Shown: piece by piece, positions 41,582-50,340 of the stretch
Position numbering within the stretch: the stretch's first letter is position 1
How the letters are laid out: every line of letters begins with the position of its first letter
From: Pseudomonadota bacterium
GTDB taxonomy: Bacteria > Pseudomonadota > Gammaproteobacteria > Steroidobacterales > Steroidobacteraceae
Length of the DNA: 64,000 nucleotides
Assembly: GCA_023417315.1 (NCBI GenBank)
Contig: JAEZFW010000043.1
Span: 60,137 to 124,136 of the forward strand
Reading direction: 5' to 3'
Translations under genes and position numbers: made by a program
The notes under the pieces: model-generated
Told to the model about the DNA's origin: nothing
What the model saw: only the letters and a program-made list of their open reading frames with translations
Database searches by the model: none

Positions 41582-42091
41582 ATGAGCAGCTCGACCATCA
41601 GTTCCATTCAGGCAATCTTTGCGACGCGGTTAGACACACTGACGCACTTGTTGAGAAAAGCAGAGGAGACGCTCAACGGCACGAGCTTGTTGGAGAGTCG
41701 CCTTGCACCGGACATGGCGCCGCTCGGAACACAAGTCGCATATACCTGTAACCAGCCCCGGAACTTCGCCTTGTGGACTCAAGGAAAGCCTGTAGACAAC
41801 CTCGAACCCACGGTGGGTAGTCTTGAACGAGCGCACGAGCACATAAGTCACACGAAAGCGTTACTACTCTCGTGCGAGATGGATGACTCGAGACTGACTC
41901 AGACTGTGCGAGTCGATCTCGGTCTGACGATGTATGCGGACATGACCGGGAACGAATATGTGCACGACTTCTTGGTTCCGAACTTCTACTTCCACCTCGT
42001 GACCTCGTACGCCATCCTGAGAATGCTGGGAATGTCTATCGGCAAGGCCGATTACATGACACATCTCGTGCCGTTGGTGAGATCACGCTAG
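41582..42091 (+). CDS. DUF1993 family protein
   Basis: 170 residues. A soluble helical protein; its segments FATRLDTLTHLLRKAEETLN, FALWTQGKPVDNLEPTVGSL, VPNFYFHLVTSYAILRMLGM and GKADYMTHLVPLVRSR fit DUF1993, a four-helix, DinB-like family. The family occurs in Proteobacteria and fungi, and its function is not established. It is a single gene next to repeat copy A. Confidence 0.82.
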   Translation: MSSSTISSIQAIFATRLDTLTHLLRKAEETLNGTSLLESRLAPDMAPLGTQVAYTCNQPRNFALWTQGKPVDNLEPTVGSLERAHEHISHTKALLLSCEMDDSRLTQTVRVDLGLTMYADMTGNEYVHDFLVPNFYFHLVTSYAILRMLGMSIGKADYMTHLVPLVRSR

Positions 42092-42294
42092 CAATGAAAA
42101 TGCGGCTTCCCATGCACCTGGATCGAGGTAGGCGTTTCGTACGTCGCGCGCCAGCGCGGGCGCGAGGACACGCATCGATCTGACCGAATCTTGGGCAACG
42201 TGACCAGGGTCGTGTATTCGACTGTCACTCGGATGCGTGCAACCCTTTGCCATTGACGCGTGTCCTAAGCACGTTCTCGCAACGTGGTAGACGA

Positions 42295-43707
42295 ATGACC
42301 ATGCAGATTTCGATCAGGACGCGGAATCTCCCAGCATCGTTTGTTGTGCTCGCCTTCCTTTGGGCGCTCCCCGATGCGGCTCGAAGCGCCGCTCCGCCGG
42401 CCTTACACGACACCTCCTGGTCGATTCCTCCCAATGCGGTCATCAGTGAGCTACTTGAGGAGCGCACGGCACACAACAGTGTCGGCATCGTCGTCGGTGT
42501 CGTCGAGCGGGGAAATACACGAATCGTCGCGCACGGTAAGAGCGGCGCACTCGACGGACGCTCGCTCGACGGCGATTCGGTGTTCCAGATTGGCTCGGTG
42601 ACGAAGGTGTTCACCGGCCTGTTGCTCGCGGACATGGCCGAGCGCGGCGAGGTCGATGTCGAGGATCCCGCTGCAAATTATCTACCGCCGAAGGTAAAGA
42701 TGCCCGAGCGAGGACGGCCGATCACATTGCTCGACTTGTCCAAACACATGTCGGGGCTGCCATCGATGCCGACAAACTTCTCGTTGAGCGCGAGCCCCAA
42801 TCCCTATGAAGGGTACACAGTCGAACAGCTATACGACTTCCTGTCGACTTACGAACCGCCGCGCGAGCCCGGTAAACAGGCGTACTCCAATCTAGGTGTC
42901 GCATTGCTAGGGCGGCTGCTCGCCCGGCATGCGGGAACGGACTATGAAACGCTCCTCAAACAACGCGTGCTAGATCCGCTCGAACTTCGCAGCACGTCCA
43001 TCACATTGAGCGAGGATCAGAAGCGCCGCTTGGTCCCCGGGCACGATCGCTATCTCGAACCTGTCGAAACCTGGGAGCTGCGAGCGATGCCCGCTTCCGG
43101 CTCGCTGCGCTCGACCGCGAACGATCTACTCGCCTTCCTTGCATTCAATCTTGGTGAGCGGCGTTCATCGCTGTACGCGGCAATGCTCTACCAGCGTACG
43201 CCGATGCGCGCGCTCGGATGGGGCCGCTCGCAGCTCGGCGGCGAAGAGGTGTACGGGCATGAGGGCGGAAAGGAAGGCTATCGCTCCGCCGTCCTTTTCA
43301 ATCCGAAGCGTCGCACCGGTGTGGTCATACTCATGAACGCTCGAACCGATGAACGCCCGATCGAGCTCGCAATGCATCTTCTATACTCGGATCACCCATT
43401 GCGCCCGGCAGCACGCGCGCCCGAACGACCCGAGATTCCAACGCTCGAGGCCAAAGTCTTGGAGCGCTTTGCCGGAACTTATCGCCTGGGGTCAGGCGAA
43501 GCATTGGACGTTGCGAGAAGACGCGATCACTTGATCGTCAACGTGAGTGGTGAAGGTGTTTCCACGTTCTTCCCTCTGAGCGAGCGCGAGTTCTTCTCAA
43601 ATACCGACGACGCAAGAATCGTATTCCGCATGGGTGCCGACGGCCGAGCGGCTGAGCTGTTGCTGTATGAGAGCGGCGCAGAGAAACGCGCCTCAAGACT
43701 CGATTGA
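42295..43707 (+). CDS. Secreted serine hydrolase, beta-lactamase class C / CubicO family
   Basis: 470 residues. A signal peptide (ASFVVLAFLWALPDAARS) is followed by the class C fold: SVTK (101-104), YSN in KQAYSNLG and HEGG in place of KTG. The C-terminal ~120 residues are a beta-domain (RFAGTYRLGSGEALDVARRR) like that seen in AmpC-related esterases or D-aminopeptidases. It is the second such enzyme in the window. The first, at 3944, has a membrane tail that this one lacks. The substrate is unknown. Confidence 0.88.
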   Translation: MTMQISIRTRNLPASFVVLAFLWALPDAARSAAPPALHDTSWSIPPNAVISELLEERTAHNSVGIVVGVVERGNTRIVAHGKSGALDGRSLDGDSVFQIGSVTKVFTGLLLADMAERGEVDVEDPAANYLPPKVKMPERGRPITLLDLSKHMSGLPSMPTNFSLSASPNPYEGYTVEQLYDFLSTYEPPREPGKQAYSNLGVALLGRLLARHAGTDYETLLKQRVLDPLELRSTSITLSEDQKRRLVPGHDRYLEPVETWELRAMPASGSLRSTANDLLAFLAFNLGERRSSLYAAMLYQRTPMRALGWGRSQLGGEEVYGHEGGKEGYRSAVLFNPKRRTGVVILMNARTDERPIELAMHLLYSDHPLRPAARAPERPEIPTLEAKVLERFAGTYRLGSGEALDVARRRDHLIVNVSGEGVSTFFPLSEREFFSNTDDARIVFRMGADGRAAELLLYESGAEKRASRLD

Positions 43708-43811
43708 AAGCGACCTCCATAGCGTACTACCCGGACATATATGGAGTATGTTCCCAGCTCCTCGATGCTCGACGGCGAGGCGCGTCAGTAGATATCCGAT
43801 TGTGAGTGGAG

Positions 43812-44687
43812 CTAGAAGCTCACGCCTGGTGCTAGCACCAGATGAAAGAACACGAGCAAGGCGAACAACGCTAGCAGCCAGGGAACCGTGCTGCCCGGGG
43901 ATGCTGCTGCATGGACGACGCTCCGCATGCGCGCGCCGGCAGCCCAGAGCCAACTTCCAGCGATCGATGCATCGACTAAGGGCGGCAGCAGAATCTCGAG
44001 CGGATGGTTAGGCACTCGGAACGGAACTATGAGGGGCACGGCGAGCATGCATGGGAGAAAGCCCAGCCAAAATGCAGCGCGTGCACAGTCACCTGTAGAT
44101 CCATCAGAAGTGATCATTCCAAGTAGATGAGGCGCGAGCTGTCGGCACAAGACCGCCATCGCCAGCAATGCCGCGCCCGCGGCCACCCAGCGTGCGAACG
44201 GCGAGAAACCCAATCCCGTCATCGCGCGCCCAACGTCGTTTGCATGAACGAACGCGCCAATCACGACTTGTGGCAGCGCGGAGAGAAAGCCCAGCACTGC
44301 CATCCAGAAAACAAACAGCCGCAACTCCAACCCGCGTGGGGTACGTCGCGCCAACCAGTACCAGGCCGCAGCGCCTGCGCACATCGTGCCAATAGCTCCG
44401 GTGCCTTGCAGTAAATCAAGATGAGGAGAGGTGCCGAGCCAAGTGTGATTGTTGTGAAACAACGTGGGCTCCAAACCGGGAGCGAGAATCTTCGGCCAGA
44501 CGAGGAAAACTTCCTGGATGAAGAACGTCAGATTGAACGCCAACACAAACGTCAGCGCGGAGCGCCACGTGAGCGGCCAGAAGTCTCGGGAAGATGCAGG
44601 GTTCTTCCACGTGCGCGTCGCCGCATAGGCAGCGGGCAACAACATGAACGCGAGTAGAATGGAAAGTGCGAGAAAGAGCGAGCTCAT
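43812..44687 (-). CDS. Integral membrane protein
   Basis: 291 residues with about seven hydrophobic helices (SLFLALSILLAFMLLPAAYA, SALTFVLAFNLTFFIQEVFL, LRLFVFWMAVLGFLSALPQV and others). A HNNHTWLG loop and a short basic stretch (RRTPRG) are notable. I recognise no family. It ends 104 bases after the serine hydrolase gene, on the opposite strand. The 285 bases between it and the FimV-like gene show nothing. Confidence 0.6.
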   Translation of the reverse strand: MSSLFLALSILLAFMLLPAAYAATRTWKNPASSRDFWPLTWRSALTFVLAFNLTFFIQEVFLVWPKILAPGLEPTLFHNNHTWLGTSPHLDLLQGTGAIGTMCAGAAAWYWLARRTPRGLELRLFVFWMAVLGFLSALPQVVIGAFVHANDVGRAMTGLGFSPFARWVAAGAALLAMAVLCRQLAPHLLGMITSDGSTGDCARAAFWLGFLPCMLAVPLIVPFRVPNHPLEILLPPLVDASIAGSWLWAAGARMRSVVHAAASPGSTVPWLLALFALLVFFHLVLAPGVSF

Positions 44688-44973
44688 GAGGCGAGATGTT
44701 ACCGCGCGGGATTGGTGTTATCGGCCGCCGTGATATAACTGCGCAGCCGCGCTAGGATATCTGATTGGACGCATTCACCTAGACAACCTGTTTGCCACTC
44801 GATCACTGCGGCTGAATGCAGCAGGGTGTTCGACCGCGCAGCGGAGGTGCGCACTCGAAGCGAAGGCGCAGGCAGCGGATACTCGTTGGGAGAGATCGGA
44901 ATCTTCTGAAGTAGCCGAACCAGTCAGCGCGCGTAGACACGATCTGCGTTTTCACGCAGCGTACCTCGTTCCA

Positions 44974-45225
44974 TCATGGAAGCGAATCCACGAGCCGTTT
45001 TGCTTCCTGTTTCTGGGCGGGATCACCTTCCTCGAGCACCTCATCGAGCATGTGCCGAGCGCTTTCGGGATCGCCCATATCAATGAACTGGCGAGCCAGA
45101 TCGAGCTTGGTTTGCACTTCGCTCTGCGTCGACGACTGGCACTCCGATTGCGAAAAGGAACTGGGCTGCGAATCGGGTTGCGACGAAGATGGCCGTTTTC
45201 CTGCTGGACGTTTCATGTCGATCAT
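44974..45225 (-). CDS. Orphan FimV C-terminal-like domain
   Basis: 83 residues. After a Ser/Gln-rich leader, TKLDLARQFIDMGDPESARH followed by DEVLEEGDPAQKQEAKRLVD is the conserved C-terminal TPR-like domain of FimV (usual consensus: TKLDLAxAYxDMGDxxGAxxxLxEVLxEGxxxQxxEAxxL). FimV proteins are inner-membrane proteins of 600 or more residues with a LysM domain. This one has neither LysM nor membrane segment, so it is a free cytoplasmic copy of the domain, or a remnant. Confidence 0.65.
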   Translation of the reverse strand: MIDMKRPAGKRPSSSQPDSQPSSFSQSECQSSTQSEVQTKLDLARQFIDMGDPESARHMLDEVLEEGDPAQKQEAKRLVDSLP

Positions 45226-45394
45226 CTTCTTTCAACTCACCGGCCAAGTCGAGCACACGCACCGATTAGTGCGCTGGTAGCGCACAGCGATCCCGGACCA
45301 TCGATGAGACCATCGATGAGGGAGACCATCGATGGGACGCCCACCCACCCACTTGTCGTTGCAACTCGCGGGACATCACGTTGGACATTCGGTC

Positions 45395-45636
45395 GGCAAT
45401 TGGTGGGTGTCCAACCGTCAGAAGTGTCCAACCGACACCGGTGTCGAATGCGCGCCCATCGAGCAGTGCCGGCAGACCGACCCGAGCGCTGGCGCACTGA
45501 TGACCGTGGACGACCGCGAGTGTCTCGGGCGCCACACGCTGTCGGTGCATTCCAACACTCGGAATGCACCGCAGCGCGCCTACGATCATCCATTCTTGGG
45601 CTTCTTCTTCGATTTCTTCTTGCAACCAACAGTGCG
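45395..45636. repeat. ~240-nt dispersed repeat, copy B
   Basis: Same element as copy A at 41160-41397. It contains TTGGTGGGTGTCCAACCGTC, GTGCATTCC / GGAATGCAC and, at its right end, the last codons of the LamG gene at 45586 (minus strand). Bases 45226-45394 show no gene beyond the start region of the FimV-like gene. Confidence 0.8.
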
Positions 45637-46734
45637 GATAGAATCTGAACCGGTGAAGCTTTGGCCGGCGAAGGTCTCCCCGCTGAGCGATGCAGTAGTG
45701 TCTCCGCAGCGAATCCCCGTGGCCTTCCTGCCGAAGAACAAAAGCATGTCGCGATAGCCATCACGATTGACATCCACGACGTGGCCATCGAACACGACTG
45801 AGGCCTTGCGAGGGCCGAAGCGTACTGTGGAGGAATCCACCTGCGTTGCGTCGAATTCACCGGAGCCGAGAACTGCTACCAACAAGATCCCTCGACTTCT
45901 CGGATTGATGCTGTTCGACTTGCTGAAAGGCTTGATGTCGATCTCAACGAACGCACCATCTTTGCATTTGCCCGCGCTTCCGGCGTCGTAGATGGACGCG
46001 ATCTCGTCGGCAGAGAGGGCGCGATTGAAAAGCTCGACCTCATCGATGAGGCCATTGAAGAATTCTGGATCATCCCCCGCTGCGCCTTCCTGGCCGATCT
46101 TCATCGCTCCGCCACTGCTGGACAGAAGGGGCCCCGCTGTCTCGACACTATTCTCTAAGAGGCCGTTCACATAGATGCGTGCGGTGCTGCCATCGTATGT
46201 CCCCGCGACGTGATACCAAACATCTTCCTGCAGAACAGTGTTAGATATCGCCACGTCCTCCCACAAAGCCGTGTTCAGGGACAGAGACACTCTCCCGGGC
46301 GCCACACCTTCTTCGCCGAACAGAACGAGGCCGTATCGCAGATCCTGCTCAAACGGAGCCGGTACATCTTCTTTCATCAGCACGATGCAATTGAGTGGCA
46401 GACACGGACCCTTCCTCATGATCCACGCATCGATCGTGAGCGCCTCGCGTAGATCCTGACTTTCATCGTGAGGCGCAGACACGAAATCATCGACGCCGTC
46501 GAAACTGAAAGCCTGACCGACCATGCCCTCTACGAAAGTCGCTCCGTTCTGAAGCGTGCCGTGATTCTCACCGACGATATCCTGGGCATCTCCATCGCCT
46601 GACCACCAGCTGACCAGCCCTGAGGGTGGCTCAACGCAAGTGCGTGCTCCTGCGAAGCTTGCAGAAGCACCTAGAGCTAACGAGAGCAAGCCCGCTCCGA
46701 TTGCTGCTTTGAACATTCCGTTTGTGTGGTGCAT
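45586..46734 (-). CDS. Secreted LamG-domain protein with basic C-terminal tail
   Basis: 382 residues. A signal peptide (FKAAIGAGLLSLALGASASF) is followed by a concanavalin-A-like LamG domain (~33-240): LVSWWSGDGDAQDIVGENHG, FDGVDDFVSAPHDES and IDEVELFNRALSADEIASIY. Next comes a ~110-residue domain with IDIKPFSKSNSINPRSRGIL, VRFGPRKASV and DVNRDGYRDML, often found at the end of secreted LamG proteins. It ends in VGCKKKSKKKPKNG, a Cys followed by a Lys-rich tail; the paralogue remnant at 41160 has the same ending. The ATG at 46734 follows TGGGGG. Confidence 0.82.
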   Translation of the reverse strand: MHHTNGMFKAAIGAGLLSLALGASASFAGARTCVEPPSGLVSWWSGDGDAQDIVGENHGTLQNGATFVEGMVGQAFSFDGVDDFVSAPHDESQDLREALTIDAWIMRKGPCLPLNCIVLMKEDVPAPFEQDLRYGLVLFGEEGVAPGRVSLSLNTALWEDVAISNTVLQEDVWYHVAGTYDGSTARIYVNGLLENSVETAGPLLSSSGGAMKIGQEGAAGDDPEFFNGLIDEVELFNRALSADEIASIYDAGSAGKCKDGAFVEIDIKPFSKSNSINPRSRGILLVAVLGSGEFDATQVDSSTVRFGPRKASVVFDGHVVDVNRDGYRDMLLFFGRKATGIRCGDTTASLSGETFAGQSFTGSDSIRTVGCKKKSKKKPKNG

Positions 46735-46854
46735 AAAACCCCCATTTAGACGTCTTCCAGAGTGCCGACGTCAGTTGACTTGGCAACGCGCGTCAGCGTG
46801 CGAGGTCAAACGTGGAGGCGAAGAACCCTGTTCCGGCCTCAAATGTGAGCCGCC

Positions 46855-46880
46855 TCACGCTTTGTTGTAGGTGCAATTCC
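46855..46880. repeat. Short repeat shared with 13060-13084
   Basis: TCACGCTTTGTTGTAGGTGC and AATTCC match TCACGCTTTGCTGTAGGTAC and AATCC at 13060. The two lie in unrelated intergenic regions. Confidence 0.5.
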
Positions 46881-46952
46881 GCGTAAAGATTGTCGACGTC
46901 AGGCGAATGGATGTACCACGCTCAATCGGTAAGCTTGACCGCGACTCTGTGA

Positions 46953-47717
46953 CTAGCCCACGTTGATCGACACACCACCATCTACGAGCAGCGCGGTGCC
47001 CGTCGTGAAGCTGGATGCATCGGATGCCAGGTAGAGAACCGATTGTGCCTGCTCTTCTGACGAAGCTGTTCGCTTCAACGCGTGTAGCTGCTCCACCGAT
47101 CTCCATGCTTCTTGCGTCGGGTTCATCTGTCGCGCCATCGGCGTGTCCGTGCCACCCGGAAGAATCGCGTTGACCCGAATCCGCTTCGGCCCAAACTCCA
47201 CAGCGAGCGCTTTAGCAAAGCCGATCAATCCTGCTTTGCTAGCGCAATATGCGGCCGTACCGGCGATCGCGCGCGTGTAGCCGACGAACGTCGAAGTTAA
47301 AATGAGCGAGCCGCCGCCACGGCGCATCATCGCCGGAAGCTGATGTTTCGCAGCCAAGAAGGCACTCGTAAGATTGATATCGATCGCACGCCGCCAATCT
47401 TTCACCTGGATTTCGGGTGTCGCACCCATCGGATCGATGGTCCCGACGTTATTGAACGCCACATCGAGTCCACCGAAACGGCTCACGGCCTCATGCACGA
47501 GTGCCGCCGCGTACTCCTCGTCACAGACATCGCCGGCGAGCTGAACGGCAGAGCCACCCTCTGCCGCGATTTCATCAACTAGCAGCGCAAGCTCGCGCTC
47601 CCGCCTCGCGCCCACGACCACCTTCGCGCCCTCGCGGGCGAAAACCTTCGCGGTAGCGCGTCCAATTCCCGAGCTCGCTCCTACCACGATCGCAACTTTA
47701 TCGAGCAATGCAGGCAT
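46953..47717 (-). CDS. Short-chain dehydrogenase/reductase
   Basis: 254 residues from the ATG at 47717. The classical SDR signs are GASSGIGRA (cofactor), FNNVG (the NNAG position), a catalytic Ser in LILTSTFVG, YCASK and LPGGTDTPM. An Arg after the second strand (GARRERE) suggests NADP preference. It oxidises or reduces an alcohol/ketone. It is a single gene beside the intradiol dioxygenase, so a role in aromatic or steroid breakdown is possible but not shown. Confidence 0.9.
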   Translation of the reverse strand: MPALLDKVAIVVGASSGIGRATAKVFAREGAKVVVGARRERELALLVDEIAAEGGSAVQLAGDVCDEEYAAALVHEAVSRFGGLDVAFNNVGTIDPMGATPEIQVKDWRRAIDINLTSAFLAAKHQLPAMMRRGGGSLILTSTFVGYTRAIAGTAAYCASKAGLIGFAKALAVEFGPKRIRVNAILPGGTDTPMARQMNPTQEAWRSVEQLHALKRTASSEEQAQSVLYLASDASSFTTGTALLVDGGVSINVG

Positions 47718-47976
47718 TTCGTTCACCCCTGACAATGGAGATCTTCGACCTGCAAGCTATGCCTCGCGCAAAGGGCGATCACTCCGTTTCTTGCCGAGGA
47801 ATCTTGAACTGCAGTGGCATGCAAGCCACCGCGCGATCAGCGCGTCTGCTGGCAGATGGTGTTCGGTGAAAATTCAGTGAAAACTGAGCAGAGCTGCTCG
47901 AGTCGATCGATCACTCATTGCTTGAGACGTGAAAGCATACTCGTCTACTCCCACACCCGAGGTGTGTTCACGTTAC

Positions 47977-48626
47977 TCAGCCTTGATCCAACACGATGTC
48001 CCAACGACCGATTGCCGGCTCCGACGCATCCGTACGCTGCAACGTGGTTATCAGCATGCTCGGATCGCGCGCTGAGCCCAGAACGCGATCACTCTCGTTG
48101 AGCGGCTCGCCGGCGAAGTAGAGTTGGGTCACCAAGCGGCATTTTCGACTTGCGACGTCGAAATGGATGTGAGGCGGACGCAGGGGGCCTCCACGCTCCT
48201 GCGGGTAGGCGCCAGGCTTGATCGTCTTGAAACGGTATCGTCCTTCCGAGTCCGTCGTGAGTAGCGCGTAACCTTCGAAGTTCGGATCGAGCGGTGCTTC
48301 ATTCGTATCTGCAGGATGGGTGTATCGCCCATAGCTATTGGCCTGCCAGATTTCCATCCGAGCGCCCGAGATGGGGCGACCCGCTTGATCGAGCACACGG
48401 CCCGTGATCTCAATAAGCTCGCCCTTTGCCCGAGCGCTCTTGCCGGCGATGCGCGTGAGATCGGTATCTTGATCGAGTGGTTTATCGACGGGGTAGAAAG
48501 GCCCGAGAATCTGCGCGGGCGTTCTAGACGTGGCCGCCTGCACCAAGAGTGGCGTCAGAAGTAGGCCTCCAGCGGCCACACCTAAACCCAACACGTCACG
48601 ACGAGATACGGTCGAGCGCACCACCA
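47977..48626 (-). CDS. Intradiol ring-cleavage dioxygenase, Tat-exported
   Basis: 216 residues from the ATG at 48626 (GGAG six bases upstream); the ORF to 48990 is not needed. SRRDVLGLGVAAGGLLL is a twin-arginine signal. The non-haem iron ligands are Tyr102 (NSYGRYTHP), Tyr141 (KPGAYP), His153 and His155 (RPPHIHFDV). It resembles protocatechuate 3,4-dioxygenase but is short and a single subunit. It would cleave a catechol-type substrate in the periplasm. The export of this enzyme class is uncommon. Confidence 0.88.
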
Positions 48627-48873
48627 TTGGCTTCTCCGGCCGGCAACCGGTACGCAGTCTAACCTTTCGGCAGCGGTCAAAGCACTTCCTGCTTCCGCCC
48701 GACTTTAGGACGATCTTGCCTACCAGCTTCTGCCCCCCTCCTCTGACAGCAACTCGATATGCACGATCTCTCCCGACTTCGTACATCGCCCTCTTAGATC
48801 GATTCCAGGTGACCCATAAACCTTTTGTTTCTGCCCAGCATCTCAGAGTTAACACCTTGAGAGGCGGGCTCAC

Positions 48874-50253
48874 GTGCGTCAACTCGATTCGCAATCGTGG
48901 TGGAAAGCGGCGGTATGCATTACCGTCGCTGCTGTCGCACTGACTGCAACAAGCGTCGTGCAGGGCAAAGAGCGTACTTCCGCGTGGCAAGAAGACTTGA
49001 TCGTTGCACGCGACGTCTTTCTGCAGAAGGACCTCAGCTACTCCGCCAAGGCCAGGCGCGCAGCTCGCGATGAGATCGAAAGCACTCGTTCACGCATCGA
49101 TCAGCTTACAGATCAGCAGATCGTCGCGAGCCTGGCTCGCGCAGCGGCATTGTCTGGCAATGCTCACACCCGAGCCTATCTGCTGCGTAATCGAAGCTAC
49201 TGGCGCCGATACCCGATTCGCATCTGGCGATTCCCCGATGGGTGGTACGTCGTGGCTGGAAAAGCCGAAGCGACGCCGCTAGTCGGGAACAAGATCACGC
49301 ACATCCAAGGTGTTCCCATCGAACAGGCATTCGAGAAGGTGCGCACGCTCTATGCCGGTAACGCCGGCTGGGCGGATTACATGAGCACTTATACTCTGAC
49401 GAGCCCCGAGGCGCTGCAGAGCGTCGGAATCACCGACGATGATGTCGCCGAGTTCTCAGTGCAGACCGCGGAAGCATCGCGAGCGATACGACTTGGCCCC
49501 GAGCCGCTCGATGCACGCACGGGCCCCGAAGAAAGCTGGTGGTTCCTCTCGCCGCAACATCCTGCTGCATCGGGCTGGACGCACACACTGGCACAGCGCA
49601 ACCTGACGCCTGCCTTGGTGGAGCCCAAGCTGCATTACAGTTACGTTCGATGTGATCGCGACGTTCTTTACGTCCGCTACAACCGCTCCTCGGATGCACC
49701 AGAGCAGGAAACGGTGCGAATGTTCGGCGAAAGATTGCTCGCAACGATCGCCGCTCGACCACCGCGCAAGCTCGTGCTGGATCTACGCTTCAACACCGGT
49801 GGCAATCTACAGCTCGCAAGGCCACTGCTCGAGGAGCTCTCACGAACACAACTGGGCCGCGAACGCGGCGCGATCGCCGTGCTCGTCGGCCCCACGACGT
49901 TCTCTGCGGGAATCACAGTAGCCGCGTTACTACGCGAGAACAGCAAGGCGATTCTCGTCGGCACTCACCCGGGCGATGCGCTCGACTTCTGGGCGGAGGG
50001 CGGCAACGTGACTTTGCCGAACTCGCGCGTCGACATGCACTATGCCGATGGTCTGCATCACTATTCGGACGCCCCACTCCCGACAGATCTGCAGGAGCAC
50101 CTCCACTTCAACGTCGATGTGCACGATCTCGAACCCGACATTGCCGTCGAGTGGACGTGGCAAGACTATTTATCTGGCACTGATCCGGCTGCGTCCGCAG
50201 CAGCGGGCGGTCCGCTGCGGTGTTCTAGAGAAAATAACGAATTGCAGCCTTAG
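48874..50253 (+). CDS. S41-family peptidase
   Basis: 459 residues from a GTG at 48874. A signal anchor (VCITVAAVALTATSVVQG) precedes an N-terminal helical region, a PDZ-like stretch (PLVGNKITHIQGVPIEQAFE) and the C-terminal-processing-protease fold: LVLDLRFNTGGNLQLARPLL, a Ser in GPTTFSAGITVAAL and NSRVDMHYADGLHHYSDAPL. The Ser-x-Gly sits at the expected position; a catalytic Lys is not clear by eye. It cleaves C-terminal tails of envelope proteins or acts outside the cell. The 247-base gap upstream separates it from the divergent dioxygenase gene. Confidence 0.83.
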   Translation: MRQLDSQSWWKAAVCITVAAVALTATSVVQGKERTSAWQEDLIVARDVFLQKDLSYSAKARRAARDEIESTRSRIDQLTDQQIVASLARAAALSGNAHTRAYLLRNRSYWRRYPIRIWRFPDGWYVVAGKAEATPLVGNKITHIQGVPIEQAFEKVRTLYAGNAGWADYMSTYTLTSPEALQSVGITDDDVAEFSVQTAEASRAIRLGPEPLDARTGPEESWWFLSPQHPAASGWTHTLAQRNLTPALVEPKLHYSYVRCDRDVLYVRYNRSSDAPEQETVRMFGERLLATIAARPPRKLVLDLRFNTGGNLQLARPLLEELSRTQLGRERGAIAVLVGPTTFSAGITVAALLRENSKAILVGTHPGDALDFWAEGGNVTLPNSRVDMHYADGLHHYSDAPLPTDLQEHLHFNVDVHDLEPDIAVEWTWQDYLSGTDPAASAAAGGPLRCSRENNELQP

Positions 50254-50284
50254 ATACGCACGGCGTCCTGTGCTGGGTTGGCTC

Positions 50285-50304
50285 CCTACATATATATATG
50301 TAGG
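50285..50304. repeat. 20-bp AT-rich perfect palindrome
   Basis: CCTACATATATATATGTAGG is its own complement. It lies between the convergent ends of the S41 and sulfatase genes and may serve as a bidirectional terminator or as cruciform DNA. A similar CTACATATATATGT lies at 52005-52018, upstream of the sulfatase, so the gene is flanked by the two. Confidence 0.8.
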
Positions 50305-50340
50305 CGGCCGCGCTGTTGGTCGGCGAGCTCCGGACCGCGC

